From Rhodocyclaceae bacterium (GTDB lineage: Bacteria; Pseudomonadota; Gammaproteobacteria; Burkholderiales; Rhodocyclaceae): a stretch of DNA of 64,000 nucleotides. Location of the stretch: contig JADJEF010000018.1 of NCBI GenBank assembly GCA_016702335.1, positions 682,001 through 746,000 of the forward strand, given 5' to 3'. Positions 41,284-50,094 of the stretch are shown one piece after another (the stretch's first letter is position 1; each line of letters opens with the position of its first letter). Below the pieces are notes generated by a model that made no database searches, had not been told where the DNA came from, and saw only the letters and a list, made by a program, of their open reading frames with translations. Both the position numbers and the translations under genes were made by a program.

Positions 41284-42123
41284 CTAAACCCAGCGTGCCC
41301 AGACTGGTGTCAGGTCGTCCGGCAAGTTGGGCAATTTGCCCAGATCAATCCAGCTCTCGCCCGGCCCGTGAAAATCTGACCCGCGCGAGGCCACAAATCC
41401 ATAGTGCCGCGCCACCCGGGCGTATTCCGCCGCATCGTCGGCATTCTGTGAGCCCGAAAGCACCTCGACGCCCTCGCCGCCCAGTGCCTTGAACTCGGCA
41501 AACATCTGGTCGCGCTCGGCACGGCTGAGCCGGTAGCGCGCCGGGTGCGCCACAACCGCCGTACCACCAGCGCCGACTATCCAGCCCACCGCATCCGACA
41601 AGGTGGCCCAGGCATGCTCGACGTAGCCGGGCTTGCCCTTGGCCAACCAGTGGTCGAACACCGACTTCACATCCTTGGTGTGCCCTTTCTCGACAATGAA
41701 CCGGGCAAAATGCGCGCGGCTGATCAGCGCCGGGTTACCCACGTACTTCAGTGCGCCTTCATAGGCATCATGAATGCCGACCTTCTCCAATTCGGCCGCC
41801 ATACGCGCGGCACGTGAATCGCGGCCGCTGCGGATATGGTGCAGCCCCGCCAGCAAGCCGGCATTGGCGGGGTCGACACCCAAGCCAACAATATGCACCG
41901 TTTGGTCGTCGCCCCAGGAAATCGAAATCTCCACACCGTCGATAAAGCGCAAGCCGAGCGTATCTGCCTCGGCTCTGGCTTCTGCCAATCCGCCGGTTTC
42001 GTCATGATCGGTGAGCGCAAGCATCTCGACCCCGTTGGCATGGGCACGCCGTACCACCTCGGCCGGGGGCAACAGGCCATCAGAGACGATGGAGTGGCAA
42101 TGCAGGTCAGCGTTCAGTGGCAT
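41284..42123 (-). CDS. PHP-domain phosphoesterase (YciV/RNase AM-like)
   Basis: Probable metal-dependent 5'-3' exonuclease or nucleotide phosphatase of the YciV/TrpH/RNase AM group. The 279-residue protein has the PHP motifs NADLHCHSIVSDG, LALTDHDETGGL, RFIDGVEISISW, VVAHPARY and SRGSDFHG. ATG 42123 is chosen because it begins MPLNADLHCHS; the longer frame starts 30 bases upstream. It overlaps the upstream hydrolase by 17 bases. The AGGTAVVAHPARY stretch contains a partial copy of the dispersed repeat at 41555-41578, though this is a natural PHP motif, so the match may be convergent. Confidence 0.9.
   Translation of the reverse strand: MPLNADLHCHSIVSDGLLPPAEVVRRAHANGVEMLALTDHDETGGLAEARAEADTLGLRFIDGVEISISWGDDQTVHIVGLGVDPANAGLLAGLHHIRSGRDSRAARMAAELEKVGIHDAYEGALKYVGNPALISRAHFARFIVEKGHTKDVKSVFDHWLAKGKPGYVEHAWATLSDAVGWIVGAGGTAVVAHPARYRLSRAERDQMFAEFKALGGEGVEVLSGSQNADDAAEYARVARHYGFVASRGSDFHGPGESWIDLGKLPNLPDDLTPVWARWV
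41555..41578 (+). repeat. Partial dispersed repeat, copy 11 (inside PHP gene)
   Basis: CCGCCGT + ACC + ACCAGCGCCGAC matches the left and middle of the family but lacks TTGCGGA. It lies over a conserved PHP motif (GAGGTAVV), so it could be chance or a remnant. Confidence 0.4.
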
Positions 42124-43021
42124 CGGCAGGGGCGTGCTCGGGCACGTGTTCAAAGGGAATAAAGTCTTCGATCAACGCGGCAAGCTGCTCAGGTTGATCA
42201 TGATGAATATTGTGGCCGCAATCATCGAGCAATACCTCCCGAAGATTTTGGTAAGCCGCCAAGCGCTCGCGAAACTCGGGCGATTCGAGCGGATAGAACT
42301 GCTTGAAGAAGAATGAATCGCGCCCGGCGACAAACAGCACTTGAGCGGTCACGCGCTTCCAGCACGCCTTGGCTTCCTCGACGCGATAAAGAATCGGATT
42401 GGTCAGACGGTGATAGGGGTCAAAGTTGACCTCGACCTTGCCCTCCGGGGTTTCGACACAACAATGGCGCGCCAAAAACTCCGCCTTTTCCGCGCTTATG
42501 CGGGGGTTTTCCTTGCGCAAGCGTGCCGCAAAGGCAGCGTAGTCGTCATACGGCCGGAAACCGGGCGCTGGGCCCCGCAGTTGCCTCAGCCATTGATCAT
42601 ACCGCCCTGGTGCTTCATCAGGGGTATGAGGAGGCAAGCCGGTGCCCTCGAGATTGACGAATCGGCAGACTCGGTTGGGCCGTATGCCGGCGTAAAGCCC
42701 GCCGATATTGCCGCCCATGCTGTGCCCGATCAGATTGACCGGCACCCTGGGTGAGAGCGCCTCAAGCAGCAGGTCAAGATCGGCCAAATACTCGGGGAAC
42801 CAATAGGGGCTGCGATTGCTTTCCGAGAGTCCGAAACCACGCCAGTCGGGTGCATAGATACGCCACTCTTTGCTCAGTGCATCCACTAAAAACTGCCAGG
42901 AGGCGGAGACATCGCTCCAACCGTGCGCCATCACGAGTACCGGCGCGCCCTCCGGTCCCCAGACTCGCACATGGTGGCGCCGCTGATGTACTGTCAGAAA
43001 AAGAGAGTGGCTGGACTTCAT
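42107..43021 (-). CDS. Alpha/beta hydrolase
   Basis: Serine hydrolase of unknown substrate. The 304-residue protein has the oxyanion HG motif in VMAHGWSDVS, RGFGLSESN, nucleophile in LIGHSMGGNIGG, and the catalytic His in LLDDCGHNIHHDQPEQ. Asp is probably in VAGRDSFFF. It belongs to the epoxide hydrolase/esterase-like part of the superfamily. It lies upstream of and overlaps the PHP gene, and a terminator is upstream of it, so the transcript starts between 43021 and 43059. Confidence 0.88.
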   Translation of the reverse strand: MKSSHSLFLTVHQRRHHVRVWGPEGAPVLVMAHGWSDVSASWQFLVDALSKEWRIYAPDWRGFGLSESNRSPYWFPEYLADLDLLLEALSPRVPVNLIGHSMGGNIGGLYAGIRPNRVCRFVNLEGTGLPPHTPDEAPGRYDQWLRQLRGPAPGFRPYDDYAAFAARLRKENPRISAEKAEFLARHCCVETPEGKVEVNFDPYHRLTNPILYRVEEAKACWKRVTAQVLFVAGRDSFFFKQFYPLESPEFRERLAAYQNLREVLLDDCGHNIHHDQPEQLAALIEDFIPFEHVPEHAPADATER

Positions 43022-43058
43022 GCGGCGTGCAGTAGGCTGGGAGGGGACCTCAGGCGCG

Positions 43059-43085
43059 AAAAAAAACCCTTGCCGACAAGGGTTT
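43059..43085 (-). terminator. Rho-independent terminator after the coiled-coil gene
   Basis: On the minus strand AAACCCTTG and CAAGGGTTT form a nine-base stem around a CGG-type loop, followed by eight T. It would end transcription from the 43146-43643 gene. Confidence 0.75.
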
Positions 43086-43145
43086 CGTTGGTGACCAACG
43101 GGTCAGGGGCGGATTTTAACCTGAGCCTTCAGCCTTCGAACTCCT

Positions 43146-43643
43146 TTACCCTTCGGGCCTCTCGACCTCTTGTTCCTTTCGAGACTTGGCCGATGCCTCA
43201 ATGACGCGCACCACCTCTTTTTGCCTCTCCTCCTGAGTCTCTGCCAATGCCTGTCGATTACCCGCTTCCAGGGTCTTTGCTGCCTCTTGCGCCTGCTTGC
43301 TGCTGTTCGCCGCGGCAACCTGTTGCACGCGATCAAATTCGGCCTGTCTTGATTTTGCCACCTCGGCTACTTCGGCGCTGGCGATGGCCTTGTCGTTTGC
43401 ACGTATCGCCTGCTGAGCGTTTTCCGCCCGCAGGGCTGCGATAGCCTCTTTCGAAATACTGACCTTAGTTTGCCGCTCGCTCGTGTCAACGCGCTGCTCC
43501 TTGGCAGCCTCGCGCCCTGAAGCGCGGCGAATCTCATAGTTCTCACGCACCTTCTCGCCGGTTCGCGCCTGTGCCTTGGCGACCTGCGGATCGCTGGCGC
43601 TGGTCAGAGAAATCGAACGGTTGATAGAGGTAGCGGAGTCCAT
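43146..43643 (-). CDS. Small Ala/Gln/Glu-rich coiled-coil protein
   Basis: Unknown 165-residue protein. It has no signal peptide or membrane span and is nearly all predicted helix: Ala-, Gln-, Arg- and Glu-rich heptads such as AIAALRAENAQQAIRAN and VRVIEASAKSRKEQEVE. The style resembles the coiled-coil protein at 4910-5395, but it lacks the VNAQGQTTG end. The ATG at 43643 is preferred over the upstream frame start at 43703, since the latter extends through the opposite strand's leader. A terminator is downstream. Confidence 0.65.
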   Translation of the reverse strand: MDSATSINRSISLTSASDPQVAKAQARTGEKVRENYEIRRASGREAAKEQRVDTSERQTKVSISKEAIAALRAENAQQAIRANDKAIASAEVAEVAKSRQAEFDRVQQVAAANSSKQAQEAAKTLEAGNRQALAETQEERQKEVVRVIEASAKSRKEQEVERPEG

Positions 43644-43835
43644 CGATACGGCAAGCCAATGTGAACGCTCAAACCTTAGCACAAGGCGTGAAAGTTGTCG
43701 CAATCAGCAATTATTCTCCTTGCTTACGCAAAAACCACGCCAAGTTCCAGCAAAGTGCCCGTGTTTTCCTTGCTTCAGCATGAATCCTTGGGGATAATTT
43801 CCCCGTACTTCGCGCCAGTGTGCGCACAGGACCCC

Positions 43836-43976
43836 ATGAGCACGGCGCAACGCGACGACGAAACTGCCAAGAACCGAGACAAGACCTTCAAGGACATCTT
43901 GAAGTTCGCGGTTCTGTTACTTGCGTGGGAACCGATCTGGGATGTCATTGAACTGCTTCTCAAGCGAATCGGTTGA
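43836..43976 (+). CDS. Possible 46-residue single-span microprotein
   Basis: The frame begins MSTAQRDDETAKNRDKTFKDIL, is highly charged for 22 residues, and then has one hydrophobic helix (KFAVLLLAWEPIWDVIELLL) ending in KRIG. This looks like a small inner-membrane protein, but the ribosome site is weak and no homologue is recognised. It lies between a coiled-coil gene and tRNA-His. Confidence 0.35.
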   Translation: MSTAQRDDETAKNRDKTFKDILKFAVLLLAWEPIWDVIELLLKRIG

Positions 43977-44025
43977 AAAACCACGGGGCCTGCAAGAGAG
44001 TTGTCGTTGCTGGACTATCCGGACG

Positions 44026-44062
44026 AAAAAAAACGCCGGGACACGAAGTCGAGGCGTTTTTT
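44026..44062 (-). terminator. Bidirectional terminator next to tRNA-His
   Basis: AAAAAACGCC and GGCGTTTTTT pair around a 15-base loop, with A and T runs on both sides, so it works in both directions. On the minus strand it follows the CCA end of tRNA-His directly. Confidence 0.7.
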
Positions 44063-44138
44063 GGGGTGGCTGATGGGACTCGAACCCACGACAACTGGAA
44101 TCACAATCCAGGACTCTACCAACTGAGCTACAGCCACC
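44062..44138 (-). tRNA. tRNA-His (anticodon GTG)
   Basis: The minus strand begins GGTGGCTGTAGCTCAGTTGG, with an extra 5' G (the -1 position of tRNA-His) paired to C73. The anticodon stem-loop CTGGA-TTGTGAT-TCCAG carries GTG, and the T arm has the usual GGTTCGAGTCC. Acceptor arm GGTGGCTG pairs with CAGCCACC and CCA is encoded. Length is 77 nucleotides with CCA. Confidence 0.95.
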
Positions 44139-44169
44139 ACTAGTGCCCCAGCCTTGTGGAGCGGCGAGC

Positions 44170-44175
44170 AGTATA
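44170..44175 (-). promoter_or_regulatory. Possible -10 element for tRNA-His
   Basis: TATACT lies about 31 bases upstream of the mature tRNA 5' end on the minus strand. The -35 region (CAGCTTAACT) is weak. Confidence 0.4.
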
Positions 44176-44265
44176 GCACTGGCCGATTGAGTTAAGCTGC
44201 CGTTTTATTCACGAGCTGACGGCATCCACCGGCTCGGCGCTGTCCAACAGAAAAAGGAATCCGCA

Positions 44266-45078
44266 ATGAGCTACACCACAATCGCCGTGGAACTGGCCGA
44301 CAAAGTCGCCACTGTCACCCTCAATCGCCCAGAAAAAGCCAATGCCATGGAAGAGGCAATGTGGCAAGAGATCCGCAGCGCCATGCACTGGGTTGACTCG
44401 ACACCAGAGGTTCGCTGCGTGGTCATGCAAGGCGCAGGCAAGCATTTCACGGCGGGCATTGATCTGGCGATGTTGGCCAGCCTGAACAGCCAGATCAAGG
44501 GAGCAGACGAGGGTCGCACGCGCGAGAAGCTGCGTCGCTTCATTCTTGATCTGCAAGACACGCTATCAAGCATCGAACAGTGTCGAAAACCCGTGCTGGC
44601 GGCGATTCACGGTGCCTGCATCGGCGGGGGCATCGACCTGATTACCGCCTGTGACATGCGCTATTGCTCCAGCGAAGTGCGTTTTTGTGTCAAGGAAATC
44701 GACGTCGGCATGACGGCGGATGTGGGAACATTGCAACGCCTGCCCGGACTCATTGGCGAGGGTATGGCGCGTGAGCTGGCCTATACCGGTCGAACGATCG
44801 ACGCGGTAGAAGCAAAAGATATCCGCTTGGTCAATCGAGTCTTCGAGTCACCCGCGGCGCTGCACGCTGGTGTGCGCGAAATCGCTCTGAATATCGCCAG
44901 CAAGTCGCCGCTGGCAGTTCGCGGCTGCAAGGAAATGATCACCTACGCCCGCGATCACTCGGTCGCCGACGGCTTGAACTATATTGCCACCTGGAACGCG
45001 GCCATGCTGATGTCTGCGGATCTGTTCGAGGCCGGTGCCGCAGCGATGCAAAAACGTCCCGCCCAATTTGCTGACTAA
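44266..45078 (+). CDS. Crotonase-family protein (enoyl-CoA hydratase / dienoyl-CoA isomerase-like)
   Basis: CoA-thioester enzyme of fatty-acid degradation. The 270-residue protein starts YTTIAVELADKVATVTLNRPEKANAM and has the oxyanion pockets KHFTAGIDLAML and AAIHGACIGGGIDLITACDMRYCS. The acidic residues in CVKEIDVGMTADVGTLQRLP (E and D) match the delta3,5-delta2,4-dienoyl-CoA isomerase subgroup, so isomerase activity is possible. It is ten bases upstream of a thioesterase-like gene. Confidence 0.88.
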   Translation: MSYTTIAVELADKVATVTLNRPEKANAMEEAMWQEIRSAMHWVDSTPEVRCVVMQGAGKHFTAGIDLAMLASLNSQIKGADEGRTREKLRRFILDLQDTLSSIEQCRKPVLAAIHGACIGGGIDLITACDMRYCSSEVRFCVKEIDVGMTADVGTLQRLPGLIGEGMARELAYTGRTIDAVEAKDIRLVNRVFESPAALHAGVREIALNIASKSPLAVRGCKEMITYARDHSVADGLNYIATWNAAMLMSADLFEAGAAAMQKRPAQFAD

Positions 45079-45087
45079 GGAGCCACC

Positions 45088-45552
45088 ATGCCCGCGATTC
45101 TTCCGCTGTGGAAAAAGATGTCCGCCCTGCCCGGCGGCAAAATTGTTTTTTCGCGCATGGTGTGCCTCAAGGCACCGTACTTCGCGTCGATCCGCCCGCT
45201 GATCACGAAACTCGATCGCGAGACCTGCGAGGTGCGTATCAGCAAGCGTCGCGCGGTCACCAACCACTTGGGCACTGTGCATGCGATTGCCATGTGCAAT
45301 ATGGCCGAACTGTCCGGAGGCATGCTGACCGATGCGGTCGTACCAGGCAAGACGCACCGCTGGATACCCAAGGGCATGACGGTGGAATATCTTAAGAAAG
45401 CGGAAACGGATCTGCGCGCCGTGGCCCATTTTGAAACCCCCGGCCTGCCCAAGGTAGCGGCAGAAGTGCCGGTGCTGGTCGATGTTACCGACACCAACGG
45501 ACAATTGGTCTTCCGCGCGCGCATCGCCATGTGGGTGTCGCCCAAGAAGTAA
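45088..45552 (+). CDS. DUF4442 hotdog-fold protein, putative thioesterase
   Basis: The 154-residue protein has the single hotdog fold of the DUF4442 group: LPLWKKMSALPGGKIVFSRMVCLKAPYFASIRP, NHLGTVHAIAMCNMAELSGGMLTDAVV and MTVEYLKKAETDLRAVAHFE. Members probably cleave acyl-CoA thioesters or bind acyl groups. It lies ten bases after the crotonase gene and both are probably one transcript. AAGGAG lies seven to ten bases before the ATG. Confidence 0.85.
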   Translation: MPAILPLWKKMSALPGGKIVFSRMVCLKAPYFASIRPLITKLDRETCEVRISKRRAVTNHLGTVHAIAMCNMAELSGGMLTDAVVPGKTHRWIPKGMTVEYLKKAETDLRAVAHFETPGLPKVAAEVPVLVDVTDTNGQLVFRARIAMWVSPKK

Positions 45553-45575
45553 GTTTTCGACGCCAACTGCCAGCA

Positions 45576-45605
45576 ATCGCCGTCTTACCAGCGCCGACTT
45601 GCGGA
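45576..45605 (+). repeat. Dispersed 30-bp repeat, copy 12
   Basis: Perfect copy, variable triplet CTT. One base separates it from the TAA stop (45607-45609) of the nitronate monooxygenase gene on the minus strand, just as at copy 9. Confidence 0.88.
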
Positions 45606-45606
45606 T

Positions 45607-46572
45607 TTAGCTGGAGCAAAGACGCTGCCGCGCGGTGTCGTACTCAGACTTCATGCGCGCGACCACGTCAGCCACCGGCTCTACGGCATCCACGCTGCCT
45701 ACCCCTTGCCCGGCCCCCCAGATGTCTTTCCAGGCCTTCGCCGGTGCTTCGCTGTTGCCGATCTGCATGGTAGATTTCTCACGTGTCGGCAGATTTTCAG
45801 GGTCCAGACCCTGTCGAACGATGGATGAGCGCAGGTAGTTACCGCTCACGCCCGTGAAATACGATGAGTAAACAATATCGTCAGCCGAACTCTCGATGAT
45901 CGCCAGCTTATAGTCGTCTGAAGCCCTTGCCTCCAGCGTTGGGATGAAGCGGGTTCCGATGTAAGCAAAGTCAGCCCCCATGGCCTGAGCCGCCAGAATG
46001 TGCTCGCCTTTGCTGATGGCGCCGGACAGCGCAATCGGCCCGTCCCAGAAACGCCGGACTTCCGAAACCAGGGCGAACGGGCTCAGTGTGCCGGCGTGAC
46101 CTCCGGCCCCGGCACATACCAGTACGAGACCATCGACCCCCTCGTCGATCGCTTTATGGGCGTGCTTGACGCTGATGACGTCATGAAACACGATGCCGCC
46201 ATAACCATGAACCTCCTTGACCACATCGCCCGGCGGGCGCAGGCTGGTAATGACCATCGGTACCTTGTGCCGAACGCATAGCGCCATATCGTGATCGAGC
46301 CGGTCGTTGGAGCCATGCACAATCTGATTGACGGCAAAGGGGGCAATCTTTTTCTGCGGGTCGGCCAACTGTGCCGCCGCAAGTTCTTCGGTCAATTGAG
46401 ACAACCAGTCATTCAGCAGTTCCTTGGGGCGCGCATTCAAGGCAGGAAAACTGCCGACAATTCCATTGAGGCACTGAGCGCGCACCAACGGCGGCTGCGA
46501 AACAATAAAGAGCGGAGCCGCGATCACCGGCAGCGTCAGGCGGTTCTTAAAAGTTTCCGGAATTGGCATCAT
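45607..46572 (-). CDS. Nitronate monooxygenase-like FMN protein
   Basis: FMN TIM-barrel protein of the 2-nitropropane dioxygenase/nitronate monooxygenase family. The 321-residue protein has LPVIAAPLFIVSQPPLVRAQCLNGIVGSFPALNAR, the VLVCAGAGGHAGTLSPFALVSEVRRFWDGPIALSGAISKGEHILAAQAMGADFAYIGTRFI FMN and phosphate-binding region. Related proteins detoxify nitronates or act as enoyl reductases; the substrate is not known. It is divergent from fadJ, with 122 bases between. Confidence 0.85.
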   Translation of the reverse strand: MMPIPETFKNRLTLPVIAAPLFIVSQPPLVRAQCLNGIVGSFPALNARPKELLNDWLSQLTEELAAAQLADPQKKIAPFAVNQIVHGSNDRLDHDMALCVRHKVPMVITSLRPPGDVVKEVHGYGGIVFHDVISVKHAHKAIDEGVDGLVLVCAGAGGHAGTLSPFALVSEVRRFWDGPIALSGAISKGEHILAAQAMGADFAYIGTRFIPTLEARASDDYKLAIIESSADDIVYSSYFTGVSGNYLRSSIVRQGLDPENLPTREKSTMQIGNSEAPAKAWKDIWGAGQGVGSVDAVEPVADVVARMKSEYDTARQRLCSS

Positions 46573-46694
46573 TTCTCCACAGAATTAGCGGCTTGCACAA
46601 GATTCAGCAAAATATCAAATTCTCGGCAGCAAGATCAGTACAATTGAACGCTCGATTTGAGTAGAGTCCCCATTCACTTTTTTTAGGAGCAGGC

Positions 46695-48788
46695 ATGAGC
46701 AGCACCACCTACGCCCTATCCGGCAGCACTGCTGTCATTACCTTCAACAGCCCGCCAGTCAATGGCATGAGCTACGAGCTGCGCAGCAGCATTCTGGCCG
46801 ACTTCGACAAGGCGACGGCTGATCCGGCCGTCTCCGCCATTGTCATGATCGGTTCCGAGAAAGTTTTCTCGGGTGGTGCCGACATCAAGGAATTCGGTAG
46901 CCCAAAGGCCTTTGCCGAACCCAATTTACCCACCCTCATTGGCATTCTTGAAAACAGCAAGAAGCCGCTGATTGCTGCCATTGGCGGTACCTGCATGGGT
47001 GGCGGTCTGGAACTTGCCCTCTCGGCACACTTCCGCATCGCCACTGCTACGGCCCAGATCGCTCTGCCTGAAGTCAAGCTCGGCCTTCTGCCCGGCGCTG
47101 GCGGTACCCAGCGCCTTCCCCGCCTGATTGGTGTGGAGTACGCCACCAATCTGATTGCGAAGGGCGATCCGGTGCCTGCGGGTCTGTTCCAGGGTACCCC
47201 CCTGTTCGACGAAGTCGTGCAAGGCGACCTGCTGGTTGCCGCTCTTGCCTTTGCCGAGAAGGTCGTAACCGAAAAGCGTCCGCTCAAGCGCGTGCGCGAT
47301 ACCCGCATCAAGTACCCCAACCATGAATTGTTCCTGAACTGGGCCAAGACCATGGTCAAGGGCATGGCCGGCCCCTTCCCCGCCCCGATCAAGTGTATCG
47401 AAGCGGTATCGGCGGCAGTGACCTCGAAGTCGTTTGAAGAAGGCATGAAGTTTGAGCGCGATGCCTTTGCACAACTGATGATGACCTCCGAGTCGCGTGC
47501 CCTGCGCCATCTGTTCATGGCCGAGCGCGCCGCCAGCAAGATTGCCGATATTCCCGACGATACCCCCACGCGCAAGATCGAGCGCGTCGGCGTCATTGGT
47601 GCCGGCACCATGGGGGGGGGCATCGCCATGAATTTCCTCAATGCCGGCATTGCCGTCACCATTCTGGAAATGAAGCAGGAAGCTCTGGATAAAGGCATCG
47701 GCATCATCCGCAAGAACTACGAAGGCACACTCAAAAAGGGCAAGCTGACGCAAGACAAGTTCGACAAGCGCATGGGCCTGCTCACCGGCACCCTCGACTA
47801 CGCCAACCTTGCCTCATGTGACCTCGTTATTGAAGCCGTATTCGAGGACATGGGTGTCAAGCAGCAGGTGTTTAGCAAGCTCGACGAAGTGTGCAAGCCC
47901 GGCTGCATTCTGGCTTCCAATACGTCGACGCTCGACCTCAACAAGGTCGCTGAGTTCACCAAGAGACCGGAAGACGTTGTCGGCTTGCACTTCTTTAGCC
48001 CGGCCAACGTGATGAAGTTGCTCGAAATCGTGCGTGGTGCCAAGACCTCGAAAGAAGTCATGGCCACGGTCATGCAGATCGGCAAAAAGATCAAGAAGAT
48101 TTGCGTCGTTTCCGGCGTTTGTGACGGCTTCATCGGCAACCGCATGGTCGATCACTACGGCCGCATGGCGGGCTCGTTGCTTGACGAAGGCGCCACGCCT
48201 TGGCAGGTGGACAAGGCGCTGGAAAAGTTCGGTATGGTCATGGGCATCTTCCGCATGTCGGACCTGGCCGGCGGCGACATTGGCTGGCACATTCGCAAGC
48301 GCCGCTACATTGAGGCCCCGGAGGTCAAGTATTCGGGCTTCGCCGATAAGCTATGCGAACTAGGTCGTTTTGGTCAGAAGACCGGCAAGGGCTACTACCT
48401 GTATCAGGAAGGCAGACGTGACGCTATTCCCGACCCCGAAGTCGAGAAGATGCTGGAGGACTATCGTAAAGAAAAAGGCATTGTGCCGCGCAAGATTTCC
48501 GATGAGGAAATCGTCGAGCGCTGCATTTTCGCCCTGATCAACGAAGGCGCGCGTATTGTCGAAGAAGGCATCGCTGCACGTGCTTCCGATATCGACATGG
48601 TCTATCTGACAGGCTACGGCTTCCCCATGCACCGGGGCGGGCCGATGCTTTACGCCGATGAGGTCGGGCTCTATACCGTCGCGCGACGCATGCAGAGCTT
48701 TGCTGACGCCACTGGCGACAAGTTCTGGGAGCCCGCCAAGCTAATCGTCGAGAGAGCCGCTGCCGGCAAGCAGTTAACCGGCAAATGA
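46695..48788 (+). CDS. fadJ: Bifunctional enoyl-CoA hydratase / 3-hydroxyacyl-CoA dehydrogenase
   Basis: Beta-oxidation enzyme doing hydration and NAD-dependent oxidation. The 697-residue protein has a crotonase domain (VFSGGADIKEF; GTCMGGGLELALSAHFRIATATAQIALPEVKLGLLPGAGGTQRLPRL) at residues 1-190, a Rossmann domain at about 295-480 (VGVIGAGTMGGGIAMNFLNAGIAV; HFFSPANVMKLLEIVRG) and the C-terminal 3HCDH domains (GFIGNRMVDHYGRMAGSLLDEGATP...). It starts with GGAG eight bases before ATG. It lies 43 bases upstream of the thiolase gene. A G8 run at 47612 encodes the MGGG of the nucleotide motif. Confidence 0.94.
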   Translation: MSSTTYALSGSTAVITFNSPPVNGMSYELRSSILADFDKATADPAVSAIVMIGSEKVFSGGADIKEFGSPKAFAEPNLPTLIGILENSKKPLIAAIGGTCMGGGLELALSAHFRIATATAQIALPEVKLGLLPGAGGTQRLPRLIGVEYATNLIAKGDPVPAGLFQGTPLFDEVVQGDLLVAALAFAEKVVTEKRPLKRVRDTRIKYPNHELFLNWAKTMVKGMAGPFPAPIKCIEAVSAAVTSKSFEEGMKFERDAFAQLMMTSESRALRHLFMAERAASKIADIPDDTPTRKIERVGVIGAGTMGGGIAMNFLNAGIAVTILEMKQEALDKGIGIIRKNYEGTLKKGKLTQDKFDKRMGLLTGTLDYANLASCDLVIEAVFEDMGVKQQVFSKLDEVCKPGCILASNTSTLDLNKVAEFTKRPEDVVGLHFFSPANVMKLLEIVRGAKTSKEVMATVMQIGKKIKKICVVSGVCDGFIGNRMVDHYGRMAGSLLDEGATPWQVDKALEKFGMVMGIFRMSDLAGGDIGWHIRKRRYIEAPEVKYSGFADKLCELGRFGQKTGKGYYLYQEGRRDAIPDPEVEKMLEDYRKEKGIVPRKISDEEIVERCIFALINEGARIVEEGIAARASDIDMVYLTGYGFPMHRGGPMLYADEVGLYTVARRMQSFADATGDKFWEPAKLIVERAAAGKQLTGK

Positions 48789-48831
48789 TCGGCAAGAGAT
48801 CGCGGACTGACCTAATTCTGGAGTTTACAAA

Positions 48832-50010
48832 ATGACTGATGCCGTAATCGTTTCTACTGCCCGCACCGGACTGGCCAAGTCCTGGAAAGGCGGATTCAAT
48901 ATGACCCACGGTGCCACGCTGGGTGGCCACGTGATCAAGCATGCCGTCGAACGCGCCAAGATCGACCCCGCCGAAGTTGAGGACGTGATCATGGGCTGCG
49001 CCCTGCCCGAGGGGGCGACCGGTTCCAACATCGCCCGCCAGGCGGCCTTGGCAGCCGGTTTGCCCGTCACCGTTCCAGGGCAGCAAGTCGGTCGCTTTTG
49101 CTCATCGGGTCTGCAAGCTATTGCTACCGCGGGCAATTCCATCATCGCCGGCGAGGGCGATGTCTATGTCGCGGGTGGCGTAGAGAGCATCTCGCTGGTT
49201 CAGGCCAATATCAACATGACCCTGATGACCGACCCGAATCTGATGAAGATCAAGCCGGAAATCTACTGGAACATGATGCAGACAGCGGAAAACGTAGCCA
49301 AGCGCTACAACATTCCCAAATTGCGCATGGATGAGTATGGCGTTCGCAGCCAGAATCTCGCCTTCGCCGCTCAGGCGGCGGGGAAATTCAATGACGAGAT
49401 CGTGCCCATCACGGTCACTGCCGGCGTCATTGACAAAGCCACTGGGGCGATGGTCAGCAAAGAAGTCACCGTATCCTCCGATGAAGGGATTCGCGGCGAC
49501 AGCACCCTGGAAGCGGTGCAGAAGATTCGCACCGCTGTACCCGGTGGTGTCGTCACGGCAGGTAATGCCAGCCAGTTTTCGGACGGTGCCTCAGCGTGCG
49601 TGGTGATGAATGCCAAGCTTGCCGAGCAGCGCGGCCTGCAGCCCCTCGGTGTCTACCGTGGGTTTGCAGTGGCGGGCCTGGAACCTGATGAAATGGGTAT
49701 CGGCCCCGTGTTTGCAATTCCGAAGCTGCTAAAGCGGGCAGGACTTAAGGTCGAAGACATTGGTTTGTGGGAACTCAACGAAGCGTTTGCCGTACAGGTA
49801 CTCTACTGTGCCGACACGTTGGGCATTCCGATGGATCGCCTAAACGTAAATGGCGGAGCGATTGCTGTCGGTCACCCCTACGGTGTCTCAGGGGCTCGCC
49901 TGACTGGTCACGCATTGATCGAGGGAAAGCGCCGTGGTGTCAAGTACGTGGTCGTCACCATGTGTATCGGTGGCGGTCAGGGCGCGGCCGGGTTGTTCGA
50001 GGTCTGCTGA
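48832..50010 (+). CDS. fadA: Acetyl-CoA C-acyltransferase (thiolase)
   Basis: Thiolytic cleavage of 3-ketoacyl-CoA, last step of beta-oxidation. The 392-residue protein has the nucleophile Cys in GRFCSSGLQAIATAG, the His of LNEAFAVQVLY and VNGGAIAVGHPYGVSGAR, and the general-base Cys in VVVTMCIGGGQGAAGLFE. These are the full thiolase signatures. It follows fadJ with a 43-base gap and together they form the core beta-oxidation operon. Confidence 0.94.
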   Translation: MTDAVIVSTARTGLAKSWKGGFNMTHGATLGGHVIKHAVERAKIDPAEVEDVIMGCALPEGATGSNIARQAALAAGLPVTVPGQQVGRFCSSGLQAIATAGNSIIAGEGDVYVAGGVESISLVQANINMTLMTDPNLMKIKPEIYWNMMQTAENVAKRYNIPKLRMDEYGVRSQNLAFAAQAAGKFNDEIVPITVTAGVIDKATGAMVSKEVTVSSDEGIRGDSTLEAVQKIRTAVPGGVVTAGNASQFSDGASACVVMNAKLAEQRGLQPLGVYRGFAVAGLEPDEMGIGPVFAIPKLLKRAGLKVEDIGLWELNEAFAVQVLYCADTLGIPMDRLNVNGGAIAVGHPYGVSGARLTGHALIEGKRRGVKYVVVTMCIGGGQGAAGLFEVC

Positions 50011-50094
50011 TCGATCAAATCCGATTTACGCAGGTAGTACAGCGCCCGCTCCAGGTTTGGTGGCGGGCGTTTTCTTTTGTGAGTGGTGCAGGGC

